A stretch of 64,000 nt of DNA. Source: Streptomyces scabiei 87.22. GTDB taxonomy: Bacteria; Actinomycetota; Actinomycetes; Streptomycetales; Streptomycetaceae. This document shows, one piece after another, positions 18,203 through 26,450 of the stretch. Each line of letters begins with the position of its first letter. Positions within the stretch are counted from its first letter, which is position 1. The stretch is from the NCBI RefSeq assembly GCF_000091305.1, contig NC_013929.1, positions 2,604,001-2,668,000 on the forward strand. The letters run 5' to 3'. The notes under the pieces are model-generated. The model had not been told where the DNA came from and did not search any database. It worked only from the letters and a program-made list of their open reading frames with translations. A program made the translations under genes and the position numbers.

Positions 18203-19426
18203 CTACACGGCGGATCTCTCCACGGGGCAGCTCATGCAGCGCGGCCCACCCCTCCCCCGCCCCAGCTCGCTCCCGGGAATCTCGATCACCTCGATGCCCT
18301 GCCTGCGCAGATGCGTGTTGGTGGTGGCGTTGCGTTCGTAGGCGACGACGACGCCGGGCTCGACGGCCAGGACGTTGCAGCCGTCGTCCCACTGCTCGCG
18401 TTCGGCCGCGTGGACGTCCTGCGTGGCGGTCAGGACCCGGATGGAGTCGAGGCCGAGCGCGGCGGCGATCGCGCGGTGCATGTGCTCCGGCGGATGGTCG
18501 GTGACCTTCAGCTCCTTCTCGCCGACCCCGGGTTCGATGGTGTACGAGCGGAGCATGCCGAGCCCGGCGTACTGGGTGAAGGTGTCGCCGTCGACCATGG
18601 TCATGACGGTGTCGAGGTGCATGAAGGCACGGCGTTTGGGCATGTCGAGGGCCACGATGGTCTGCGCGGAACCGGCGGCGAACAGCTTGTGCGCGAGCAT
18701 CTCGACGGCCTGGGGGGTGGTGCGCTCGCTCATGCCGATGAGGACGGCGCCGTTGCCGATGACGAGGACGTCACCGCCCTCGATGGTGGACGGATAGTCG
18801 GCCTGCCCCTCCGACCAGACATGGAACGTCTCGTCACGGAAGAGGGGATGGTGCCGGTAGATCGCCTCGAAGTGGACGGTCTCGCGCTGGCGGGCCGGCC
18901 AGCGCATGGCGTTGATGGAGACCCCGTCGTAGATCCAGGCGGAGGTGTCGCGGGTGAAGAGGTGGTTGGGCAGGGGGTCGAGGAGGAAGTCGTCCAGTTC
19001 CATGACGTGGAAGCGCACGGAGGCCGGCTCCATGTGCGCGTCGAGGAACTCGCGCTTGGTCATGCCGCCGATCAGCGCCTCGACCAGTTCCGTCAGGGGA
19101 AGCGACTCGAAGGCGGCCCTGAGGTGGTCCGTGGCGAGCGGGCCGTACTCCTTCTCGTCGAAGACCCGGTCGAGGACCAGCTTCCGGGCCTCGGGGACGC
19201 GCATGACGTCGGTGAGGAGGTCGCCGAAGAGGTGGACGGCGACACCCCGGTCGCGCAGCACGTCGGCGAACCCGTCGTGCTCGGCGCGCGCCCGGCGCAC
19301 CCAGAGGACGTCGTCGAAGAGCAGCGCGTCCTTGTTGCTGGGGGTGAGCCTTTTGAGCTCAAGATCCGGCCGGTGCAGGATGACGCGGCGCAGCCGCCCG
19401 GCCTCGGAGTCGACATGGAATCCCAT
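18203..19426 (-). CDS. arcA: Arginine deiminase
   Basis: The 407-residue enzyme hydrolyses arginine to citrulline and ammonia. Characteristic parts include [20 protein letters not shown] near the start, [23 protein letters not shown] and [10 protein letters not shown]. The catalytic cysteine is in the C-terminal CMSCP. The ATG at 19426 was preferred to a GTG eleven codons earlier because family members begin [10 protein letters not shown] and a GGATGAGGA stretch precedes it. Citrulline passes to argF downstream, forming the first two steps of the arginine deiminase pathway. The promoter region is shared with the divergent SPFH gene. Confidence 0.95.
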   Translation of the reverse strand: MGFHVDSEAGRLRRVILHRPDLELKRLTPSNKDALLFDDVLWVRRARAEHDGFADVLRDRGVAVHLFGDLLTDVMRVPEARKLVLDRVFDEKEYGPLATDHLRAAFESLPLTELVEALIGGMTKREFLDAHMEPASVRFHVMELDDFLLDPLPNHLFTRDTSAWIYDGVSINAMRWPARQRETVHFEAIYRHHPLFRDETFHVWSEGQADYPSTIEGGDVLVIGNGAVLIGMSERTTPQAVEMLAHKLFAAGSAQTIVALDMPKRRAFMHLDTVMTMVDGDTFTQYAGLGMLRSYTIEPGVGEKELKVTDHPPEHMHRAIAAALGLDSIRVLTATQDVHAAEREQWDDGCNVLAVEPGVVVAYERNATTNTHLRRQGIEVIEIPGSELGRGRGGPRCMSCPVERSAV

Positions 19427-19499
19427 GTCCTCATCCTGACCATTCGGGCGCGTGTTCACCCGCCGGTCGGCCGAATCGGAACCCTTCCATCTCGTCCCC

Positions 19500-19550
19500 T
19501 TGACGATAAGAGGCCGCTCTATTATCGTCTGAGTGACACTAAGCGGTGTC
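19500..19550 (+). promoter_or_regulatory. Promoter with palindromic operator, SPFH gene / arcA region
   Basis: TTGACG (19500-19505) and TATCGT (19523-19528) are spaced by 17 bases and fit a vegetative-type promoter for the SPFH gene. A palindrome with arms ACGATAA and TTATCGT (19503-19528) spans the whole spacer, and inner AGAG/CTCT extends it. A second small inverted repeat (GACAC/GTGTC, 19535-19550) lies downstream, near the start point. Binding at the palindrome would block polymerase. Confidence 0.55.
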
Positions 19551-19580
19551 GATCAGTCATCGTGGCGAGGGGGATCATCC

Positions 19581-20696
19581 ATGGCCGACATCACCAGACG
19601 GCTCGGCTGGCGGCATCTGCGCGGCGCGCCCACCGCACACATCCGTCACCACCGCTCCGGACGGCTCGTGCACGACGGGCCGGGGCTGAGCTTCTGGTAC
19701 CGGTCGCTGAGCGCGGCGCTCTCCGAGATACCGGTGGACGACCGGGAGCTGGCGATGACCTTCCACGCCCGTACCTCCGACTTCCAGGACGTGGCGGTGC
19801 AGGCGACGGTGACGTACCGGGTGAGCGACCCGGCGACCGCCGCCGTCCGCCTGGACTTCTCCATCGACCCCGACACGGGCGTCTGGCGCGGCGCTCCCCT
19901 GGAGCAGCTGTCGACCCTGCTGACGGAGACGGCCCAGCAGCACGCGCTGGACGTCCTGGCCCGTACGACTCTGGCGTCGGCCCTCGTCGACGGTGTCGCG
20001 GCGGTCCGTGAGCGGGTGGCGAGCGGCCTGGCGGCCGAGCCCCGGCTGCCGGCCACCGGCATCGAGATCGTGGCCGTACGCGTGGTGGCGCTGCGGCCCG
20101 AGCCCGAGGTGGAGCGCGCCCTGCGCACGCCCGCGCGGGAGCAGATCCAGCAGGAGGCGGACCGGGCGACGTACGAGCGGCGGGCGGTGGCCGTCGAGCG
20201 GGAGCGGGCCATCGCGGAGAACGAGCTGGCCAGCCAGATCGAACTCGCGCGGCGCGAGGAGCAGTTGGTCGAGCAGCGGGGCACGAACGCCCGGCGGGAG
20301 GCGGAGGAGAGGGCCTCGGCCGACGCGGTGAAGGCGGGCGCGGAGGCGGCCCGGACGGTACGGCTGACCGAAGCCGAGGCCGAGCGGACGGTGAAGCTCG
20401 CGGAGGCGGAGGCGGCGCGGAGCGTGAAGCTGGCCGAGGCCGAGGCGGAGCGGCAGGTCAGGCTCTCCGAGGCGGAGGCACGGGCCGCGCGGACCGTGGG
20501 CGCGGCGCGGGCCGAGGCGCAGGCGGCCTGGCTGCGGGTGCACGCCGAGGTGGACGCGGCGACCCTGAACGCGCTCACCGCGACACGCCTCGCGGAGAAC
20601 CTGCCGCACATCGAGAGCGTGACGGTGTCGCCGGACGTGCTGACCGGCCTGCTCTCCCGGCTCGGCGGGGCGGGCGGCGGCGGGAGCACGGCGTGA
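19581..20696 (+). CDS. SPFH/band 7 domain protein
   Basis: The 371-residue protein has an SPFH core (about residues 20-190, including VDDRELAMTFHARTSDFQDV and ATVTYRVSDP). A long coiled coil follows, with four near-copies of an (A/R)xVxLxEAEAE heptad-like unit around residues 245-300. The N-terminus lacks a clear membrane helix, unlike the flotillin at 3.75 kb, so membrane contact would need fatty acylation or a partner. The ATG at 19581 follows a G-run in the leader. It overlaps the next gene by four bases. Confidence 0.8.
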   Translation: MADITRRLGWRHLRGAPTAHIRHHRSGRLVHDGPGLSFWYRSLSAALSEIPVDDRELAMTFHARTSDFQDVAVQATVTYRVSDPATAAVRLDFSIDPDTGVWRGAPLEQLSTLLTETAQQHALDVLARTTLASALVDGVAAVRERVASGLAAEPRLPATGIEIVAVRVVALRPEPEVERALRTPAREQIQQEADRATYERRAVAVERERAIAENELASQIELARREEQLVEQRGTNARREAEERASADAVKAGAEAARTVRLTEAEAERTVKLAEAEAARSVKLAEAEAERQVRLSEAEARAARTVGAARAEAQAAWLRVHAEVDAATLNALTATRLAENLPHIESVTVSPDVLTGLLSRLGGAGGGGSTA

Positions 20697-21589
20697 GCCT
20701 CGCCCCGCGGGTGGTGCTGGTCCATCGCACCACGGAGTACGAGGAGTTGGTGGCCCGCCACGGGACGCACGGGCAGGCCGCCTTCTTCCTGCGGTCCCGG
20801 GGGCGGGACATCGAGGACGTGGCCGAGCGGCACCGGCGCGAGCGCGGGGCGCTGGCGGAGGTCACGTCCTCGGTACCGCTGACCTGGCGTCAGGCGCGGG
20901 TCGAGCGGGGGGATCTGGACCGGTTCCTGTTCGCCCCCGAGGACGTCGTGGTCGTCGTCGGGCAGGACGGGCTGGTGGCCAATGTCGCCAAGTACCTCGC
21001 GGGGCAGCCGGTGGTGGGGATCAACCCCGATCCCCGGCGCAATCCGGGGGTGCTGGTGCGCCACCGGCCCGGTCAGGCGGGGAAGTTGCTCCTCTCCTCC
21101 CAGCACGGCATGGGGTCGGACGAGCTGACCATGGTGGAGGCGGTCGCCGACGACACGCAGCGGCTGGTGGCGCTCAACGAGATCTACCTCGGCGCGGCGG
21201 GGCACCAGACCGCCCGGTACCGCCTGGGGTTCGACGGCGACAGGGGTGCCGTCGAACCCCAGGCCTCGTCCGGGGTGCTGGTGGGGACGGGGACCGGGGC
21301 GAGCGGGTGGATCCGGTCCGTGTGGCAGGAGCGGGCGAGCGAGTTGGCGCTGCCCGGGCCCGGCGAGGACCGGCTGCTGTGGTTCGTGCGCGAGGCGTGG
21401 CCCTCGCCGGCCACCGGGACGTCGCTGGTGGCGGGGCAGTTGGCGGCGGCCGCCCGGCTCTGCCTCACCGTCGAGTCGGACCGGCTCATCGTCTTCGGGG
21501 ACGGGATGGAGGGGGACGCGCTGGAACTGACGTGGGGGCAGACGGTGCGGGTGGGGGTGGCGGGGGTTCGGTTGCGGTTGGTGGGCTGA
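20693..21589 (+). CDS. NAD-kinase-like (ATP-NAD/diacylglycerol kinase fold) protein
   Basis: The 298-residue protein resembles the NAD kinase fold. PEDVVVVVGQDGLVANVAKYL stands where NAD kinases have GGDGT followed by a helix; here it reads GQDG, so the first Gly-Gly of that loop is altered. VLVGTGTGASGW corresponds to the T-G-S-T-A-Y region. The C-terminal beta part is present. Phosphorylation of NAD is therefore possible but not certain; it may act on another nucleotide. The GTG start overlaps the SPFH stop (GTGA), so the two are translated together. The link between them is unexplained. Confidence 0.6.
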   Translation: MSLAPRVVLVHRTTEYEELVARHGTHGQAAFFLRSRGRDIEDVAERHRRERGALAEVTSSVPLTWRQARVERGDLDRFLFAPEDVVVVVGQDGLVANVAKYLAGQPVVGINPDPRRNPGVLVRHRPGQAGKLLLSSQHGMGSDELTMVEAVADDTQRLVALNEIYLGAAGHQTARYRLGFDGDRGAVEPQASSGVLVGTGTGASGWIRSVWQERASELALPGPGEDRLLWFVREAWPSPATGTSLVAGQLAAAARLCLTVESDRLIVFGDGMEGDALELTWGQTVRVGVAGVRLRLVG

Positions 21590-21617
21590 GATGCGGGTGC
21601 GGGTCCGGTGGGACTTC

Positions 21618-21761
21618 TCGCGCAGCTCCCCGCGCCCCTGAAAGCCCAGGCCCCTGCGGGCCTGCAAAGCGACGGCCCTGCGGGCCTGAAAAGCTCGGGG
21701 CGCAGCCCCTGCTTTTCAGGGGCGCGGGGAACTGCGCGACCAGCCCCCACTCACCCGCACC
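21618..21761. repeat. Large inverted repeat between convergent genes
   Basis: Arms of 26 bases (21618-21643 and 21714-21739) pair with one G-T wobble. The loop of 70 bases contains two near-copies of GGCCCTGCGGGCCTG and a GGGGC/GCCCC pair. The outer right part (21714-21761) recurs almost perfectly at 29566-29613. It lies between the 3' ends of two convergent genes and stops four bases from the stop codon of the minus-strand gene, so it probably works as a bidirectional terminator. Similar palindromes are familiar from Streptomyces intergenic DNA. Confidence 0.8.
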
Positions 21762-21764
21762 CGA

Positions 21765-23636
21765 CTACTCGGCCCCCTCCACCGGTGCCGGCGCCGGCAC
21801 CGACGCCGCGCCCTTGCGGCGCTTGCGGTGGGTGTAGGCGACCACGGCCTCCCACAGATCGCGGCGGTCCACCTCGGGCCAGGGCTCGTCGGTGAAGTGC
21901 AGTTCGGCGTAGTGGGCGTGCCAGGGAAGGAAGTTGGAGGTGCGGATCTCGCCGCTGGTGCGCCACAGGAGGTCCACGTCGGGCAGTGCGTGATGGGGCA
22001 GGTGCGCGGCGAAGAGCTGCTCGGAGATCCGGGCGGGGTCGACCTCGCCCGCCACCGCGGCGCGGGCCAACGCCGCGCCCGCGCGGGCCAGTTCGGCCCG
22101 GCCGCCGTAGTTGACGCAGACGTTGAAGGTGAGGCCGGTGCGGTTGCGGGTGGCATGCTCCTGGGCCCGCAGGACCTCCACCACGTCCTCCGGCAGGCCG
22201 TCGGGCGAACCCACCCAGCGCAGGCGTACGTCGTGGTCGAGGAGTTCGCCGTCGAGGAGTTCGGCGCGCATGATCGCGAAGAGTTTGGAGACCTCGTCGG
22301 GCGACCGTTTCCAGTTCTCCGTGGAGAAGGCGTAGACCGTCAGATGGGCGAGGCCGATCTCCAGGGCGCCCTGGACGACGTCCCGCAGGGCGACCGCTCC
22401 GGCGCGGTGGCCCTCGTCGCGGGGCAGTCCGAGCCCGGTCGCCCAGCGCCCGTTGCCGTCCATGACGATCGCCACGTGCCGCGGAAGATGGGCGTCGGCT
22501 ATGGCCGGCGGACGGGCCCCGTCGCGGTGCGGGCGCGGCGGCAGGGGAGGTTCGGCGATCCGGGTGGTGAGCCGTTCGGGGCCGTCGGCCGGGGCGGGCA
22601 CCGGCCCGTCCGGGGAACCGTCGGCGGCTGTCGTCCCACCCGCGCGGGCCCCGGCCGCCGGCCTCGCCGGGGAGTCGCCGGGCGGCAGCGTCAGCCGCCA
22701 CACCACGGAGGCCCGCGCCCGCGCCGGGCCGAGGATGCGCCATTCGATGTGCCGGGGCACACGAACCGGCCGGTGCAGGACCGCCGATCCGGCGCGGACG
22801 ATCGCGTCCAGCTCCGCCCCGAACAGTTCGACCGCGCTGTCGAGGACGATGGCGGGGCCCAGCGGCAGCGTGTTCCGCAGCGCCCGGCGGGAGTTCTCCA
22901 GCCACTGGCGGGCCTGACCCGCGAGGTGCGCGACCAGCCGCCGGACGCCCGGGGTCCACTCGCGGGAGAGCAGGTCGGCCGGTGCGACCTGGAAACGGTC
23001 GAGCACCTCGGCGGGGAACCACACCTGCCCGGCGTCGAGGTCCTCGGGGAGGTCGCGGAGCATGTCGGTGAGGAACAGGCCGTCCACGAAGCGGGTGAAG
23101 CCCGGCAGGTCCCGCAGGCGCACGGGCACGGGCAGCCCGGACCTGACCAGCATCCGCATCAGCTGCTCGGGCCAGCTGACGTTCTGGGCGTGCGCCCGCT
23201 CCCGCCACTCCTGCCAGGTCGCGACGCCCTCACGGCCCTCGTCCCGGCCGACCGCGTCCAGCGACCCCAACAGGTCGCCGAGGTCGAGTCCCCAGTGCCA
23301 GACCGCGTCGGTCAGGGCGTGCCGGACCGGGTCGTCGCTGGTGCCGCGGGCCAGGTCGGCCTCCAGCGCGGCCCGCCAGTCCTGGAGCCGCCGGGCGCGC
23401 TCGCTCGGGGTGCCCTCGGTGGAGTCGACCAGGTCGTCGGCGGCGGCGAGGGCCGCGTACAGGGCCCAGCAGGCGGGGCGTACGGCCGGGGGCATCAGCT
23501 GCATCAGGGCGTACTCGGTGGGCCGGGTCGAACGGACCAGCCTGCGGCACTCCTCGTACGCGGCGTCGAGTGCCGATCGCTCTCGCCCGGATCGTGATCC
23601 GGACCGCGTGATGCTGCGACGCATGGGAAACCCCAC
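21765..23636 (-). CDS. Fusion: squalene/phytoene synthase domain + cis-prenyl (undecaprenyl-type) diphosphate synthase
   Basis: The 623-residue protein joins two prenyl-transfer folds. Residues about 20-300 are a squalene/phytoene synthase domain with a first acidic motif DDLVD (67-71) and a second TDMLRDLPED (190-199); family members usually have N or Q in place of the Thr. A Pro/Ala-rich linker (about 315-375) follows. Residues about 380-610 form a cis-prenyltransferase: IVMDGNGRWA near 390, GLPRDEGHRAG, AFSTENWKRSP and LLWRTSGEIRTSNFLPW, all intact. The second half should add isopentenyl units to make a Z-polyprenyl diphosphate, the carrier lipid precursor. The head-to-head condensation role of the first half is unproven. 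Start GTG 23636 or ATG 23624. It ends within a large repeat. Confidence 0.88.
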   Translation of the reverse strand: MGFPMRRSITRSGSRSGRERSALDAAYEECRRLVRSTRPTEYALMQLMPPAVRPACWALYAALAAADDLVDSTEGTPSERARRLQDWRAALEADLARGTSDDPVRHALTDAVWHWGLDLGDLLGSLDAVGRDEGREGVATWQEWRERAHAQNVSWPEQLMRMLVRSGLPVPVRLRDLPGFTRFVDGLFLTDMLRDLPEDLDAGQVWFPAEVLDRFQVAPADLLSREWTPGVRRLVAHLAGQARQWLENSRRALRNTLPLGPAIVLDSAVELFGAELDAIVRAGSAVLHRPVRVPRHIEWRILGPARARASVVWRLTLPPGDSPARPAAGARAGGTTAADGSPDGPVPAPADGPERLTTRIAEPPLPPRPHRDGARPPAIADAHLPRHVAIVMDGNGRWATGLGLPRDEGHRAGAVALRDVVQGALEIGLAHLTVYAFSTENWKRSPDEVSKLFAIMRAELLDGELLDHDVRLRWVGSPDGLPEDVVEVLRAQEHATRNRTGLTFNVCVNYGGRAELARAGAALARAAVAGEVDPARISEQLFAAHLPHHALPDVDLLWRTSGEIRTSNFLPWHAHYAELHFTDEPWPEVDRRDLWEAVVAYTHRKRRKGAASVPAPAPVEGAE

Positions 23637-23808
23637 ATACCTTCGAATGGGACCGATGGGACCTACTCGGGTGGCAGCGATCGCCTGCGACTGGCCGCGA
23701 TCACCTTCCCCCGAGCACTGCCGGAACCGCCGGAACCATTCGAACGCAGTGCACGGCCACGCCTGACTGCGACATTATCAGCCGCATTGTCGCCCCCCGG
23801 GCGTGGGT

Positions 23809-23847
23809 CGGTCCGTGCCGGACGGGGGTTCCGTCCGGCACGGACCG
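23809..23847 (-). terminator. 17-bp perfect hairpin, second terminator of the pnkp operon
   Basis: Perfect 17-base arms (23809-23825 and 23831-23847) and a five-base loop. It lies about 50 bases beyond the pnkp stop, behind another strong hairpin. It is also upstream of the UppS-fusion gene on the same strand, separating the two units. Confidence 0.75.
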
Positions 23848-23864
23848 GGGTCCTGCCGCACTCA

Positions 23865-23890
23865 CGTCCGGGGCCCGTGGGCCCCGGACG
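23865..23890 (-). terminator. 12-bp hairpin directly after pnkp
   Basis: Arms 23865-23876 and 23879-23890 are fully complementary around a two-base centre, beginning seven bases after the pnkp stop. With the next hairpin it forms a tandem terminator. Confidence 0.7.
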
Positions 23891-23897
23891 CGGGTGG

Positions 23898-26450
23898 TCA
23901 CAGACGGGGGTCGACCGGCTCCGACTCCAGGGCGAGTACCCCGAACACCGCCTCGTGCACCCGCCACAGCGGCTCCCCCTCGGCGAGCCGGTCCAGGGCC
24001 TCCAGGCCGAGGGCGTACTCGCGCAGGGCGAGAGACCGCTTGTGGTTGAGGAACCGGCCGCGCAGCCGGGCGAGGTTCTCGGGGCGGGTGTACTCCGGTC
24101 CGTAGATGATCCGCAGATACTCCCGGCCCCGGCACTTGATGCCCGGCTGGACCAGTCTTCCCCGGCCGTCGCGCACCACGGCCTCGACCGGCTTGACGAC
24201 CATGCCCTCGCCGCCGCGGCCGGTCATCTCCAGCCACCAGTCGATCCCGGCCCGCACCGAGCCCTCGTCGCCGGTGTCGACGAAGAGGCGCCGGGTGGTC
24301 TGCAGCAGACCGCTGACGTCGAACTCCACGAGCCGGTCGATCAGGGCCAGCTGTTCGTCGTGCGGCAGGGCGGCGAGGCTGCGGCCCTGGACGGCGAGGA
24401 TCTGGAAGGGGGCGAGCCGGACACCGTCGAGGCCCTCGGTGGGCCAGCAGTAACGGCGGTACGCGTCGGTGAACGCGGCCGCGTCGGCGGCCCGCTCGCG
24501 CTGCTTGTCCAGCAGCTCCCCCACGTCCAGCCCCCGGGCGGCCGCGCCCTCCAGGGCGGCCAGCGCACCCGGGAAGACCGCGCCGGAGGCCGCCCCGACG
24601 GCCGCGTACTGGGTGCGCAGCAGCCCGGACGCCTTCAGCGACCAGGGCATCAGCTCGGCGTCCAGCAGCACCCAGTCGGTGGCCAGTTCCTCCCAGAGCC
24701 CGGCCGCCCTCATCGCTTCGCGCATCCGGCCGAGGACCAGCTCGGTGCGGGCCTCGTCGTCGAAGAACGGCCGGCCGGTACGGGTGAAGAGGGAGCCCGT
24801 GGGGCCGTCCACGCCGAAGCGTTCCCGGGCCGCGTCCGCGTCGCGGCAGACCAGGACGACGGCCCGCGAGCCCATGTGCTTCTCCTCGCACACGACCCGC
24901 GCGACCCCGTCCTCCTTGTACTGCGCGAACGCCTCCGCCGGGTGCTCCAGGTAGCCGTCGATGTGCGAGGTGGCCGTGGGCGCCATGGTGGGCGGCAGGT
25001 AGGGCAGCAGGCGCGGGTCGACCGCGAAGCGGCTCATGACCTCCAGGGCCGCGGCCGCGTTCTCCTCGCGGACCGACACCCGGCCGGCGTGCCGGGTCTC
25101 GACGACCCGGCGGCCGTGCACGTCCGCCAGGTCCAGCGGCCGGCCCTCGTGCCCGCCGGGGGCCTCGGTGGCCAGCGGCCTGGCCGGCTCGTACCAGACC
25201 TTCTCGGCGGGTACGTCGACGAGTTCGCGTTCCGGCCAGCGCAGCGCGGTGAGCCTGCCGCCGAAGACGGCGCCCGTGTCGAGGCAGATGGTGTTGTTCA
25301 GCCAGGTGGCGGTGGGCACCGGGGTGTGGCCGTAGACCACGGCCGCACGGCCCCGGTAGTCCTCCGCCCACGGGTAGCGCACCGGCAGTCCGAACTCGTC
25401 GGTCTCGCCGGTGGTGTCGCCGTACAGCGCGTGGCTGCGCACCCGGCCGGAGGTCCGGCCGTGGTACTTCTCCGGCAGGCCGGCGTGGCAGACGACCAGC
25501 CGGCCGCCGTCGAGGACGTAGTGGCTGACGAGCCCGTCGATGAACTCCCGGACCTGCTGCTTGAACTCCTCGCTCTCGCCCTCCATCTGCTCGATGGTCT
25601 CGGCGAGGCCGTGGGTGTGCTGGACGTTGCGGCCCTTCAGGAAACGGCCGTACTTGTTCTCGTGGTTGCCGGGGACGCACAGGGCGTCGCCCGAGCCGAC
25701 CATGGACATCACCCGGCGCAGCACACCCGGGCTGTCCGGGCCCCGGTCGACGAGGTCGCCGACGAAGACGGCCGTACGGCCCTCCGGGTGCACGCCGTCG
25801 ACGTAGCCCAGCTTGCCGAGCAGCGCCTCCAGTTCGCTCGCGCAGCCGTGGATGTCGCCGACGATGTCGAACGGGCCGGTGAGGTGGGTGAGGTCGTTGA
25901 AGCGCTTCTCGGTGACGACGGTGGCGTTGTCGACGTCCTCGACCCCGCGCAGGACGTGCACCTTGCGGAAGCCCTCGCGCTCCAGGTGCCGCAGGGAGCG
26001 GCGGAGTTCGCGGGTGTGGCGCTGGATGACGCGGCGCGGCATGTCGGCGCGGTCGGTGCGGGCCGCGTTGCGCTCGGCGCACACCTCCTCCGGCACGTCG
26101 AGCACGATGGCGATCGGCAGGACGTCGTGTGTGCGCGCCAGCTCGATCAGCTGCTTGCGGGACTCCTGCTGCACGCTGGTGGCGTCGACGACCGTGCGGC
26201 GGCCGGCCGCGAGGCGCTTGCCGGCGATGTAGTGCAGGACGTCGAAGGCGTCCTTGGTCGCGCTCTGGTCGTTCTCGTCGTCGGAGACGAGACCGCGGCA
26301 GAAGTCGGACGAGATGATCTCGGTCGGCTTGAAGTGCCGCCGGGCGAACGTCGACTTGCCCGAGCCGGACGCGCCGACCAGCACCACGAGGGAGAGGTCG
26401 GTGACGGGCAGGACGCGCCCCCGGGTGGTCCGCTGTGTGTCCTCGCTCAT
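23898..26450 (-). CDS. pnkp: Polynucleotide kinase-phosphatase-ligase (bacterial Pnkp)
   Basis: This 850-residue three-domain enzyme repairs cleaved RNA. The N-terminal kinase (about 1-180) has the P-loop GASGSGKST at residues 26-34. The central metallophosphatase (about 185-475) has GDIHG near 193, GDLVDRG and GNHEN. The C-terminal part (about 480-850) is an adenylyltransferase with the nucleotidyl lysine in EEKHMGSR near residue 520. The known bacterial system heals 5'-OH and 2',3'-cyclic phosphate ends, then Hen1 methylates the 3' end before sealing. Its ATG overlaps the hen1 stop, so the two are coupled. Length and domain order match the family. Two hairpins end the operon. Confidence 0.95.
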   Translation of the reverse strand: MSEDTQRTTRGRVLPVTDLSLVVLVGASGSGKSTFARRHFKPTEIISSDFCRGLVSDDENDQSATKDAFDVLHYIAGKRLAAGRRTVVDATSVQQESRKQLIELARTHDVLPIAIVLDVPEEVCAERNAARTDRADMPRRVIQRHTRELRRSLRHLEREGFRKVHVLRGVEDVDNATVVTEKRFNDLTHLTGPFDIVGDIHGCASELEALLGKLGYVDGVHPEGRTAVFVGDLVDRGPDSPGVLRRVMSMVGSGDALCVPGNHENKYGRFLKGRNVQHTHGLAETIEQMEGESEEFKQQVREFIDGLVSHYVLDGGRLVVCHAGLPEKYHGRTSGRVRSHALYGDTTGETDEFGLPVRYPWAEDYRGRAAVVYGHTPVPTATWLNNTICLDTGAVFGGRLTALRWPERELVDVPAEKVWYEPARPLATEAPGGHEGRPLDLADVHGRRVVETRHAGRVSVREENAAAALEVMSRFAVDPRLLPYLPPTMAPTATSHIDGYLEHPAEAFAQYKEDGVARVVCEEKHMGSRAVVLVCRDADAARERFGVDGPTGSLFTRTGRPFFDDEARTELVLGRMREAMRAAGLWEELATDWVLLDAELMPWSLKASGLLRTQYAAVGAASGAVFPGALAALEGAAARGLDVGELLDKQRERAADAAAFTDAYRRYCWPTEGLDGVRLAPFQILAVQGRSLAALPHDEQLALIDRLVEFDVSGLLQTTRRLFVDTGDEGSVRAGIDWWLEMTGRGGEGMVVKPVEAVVRDGRGRLVQPGIKCRGREYLRIIYGPEYTRPENLARLRGRFLNHKRSLALREYALGLEALDRLAEGEPLWRVHEAVFGVLALESEPVDPRL

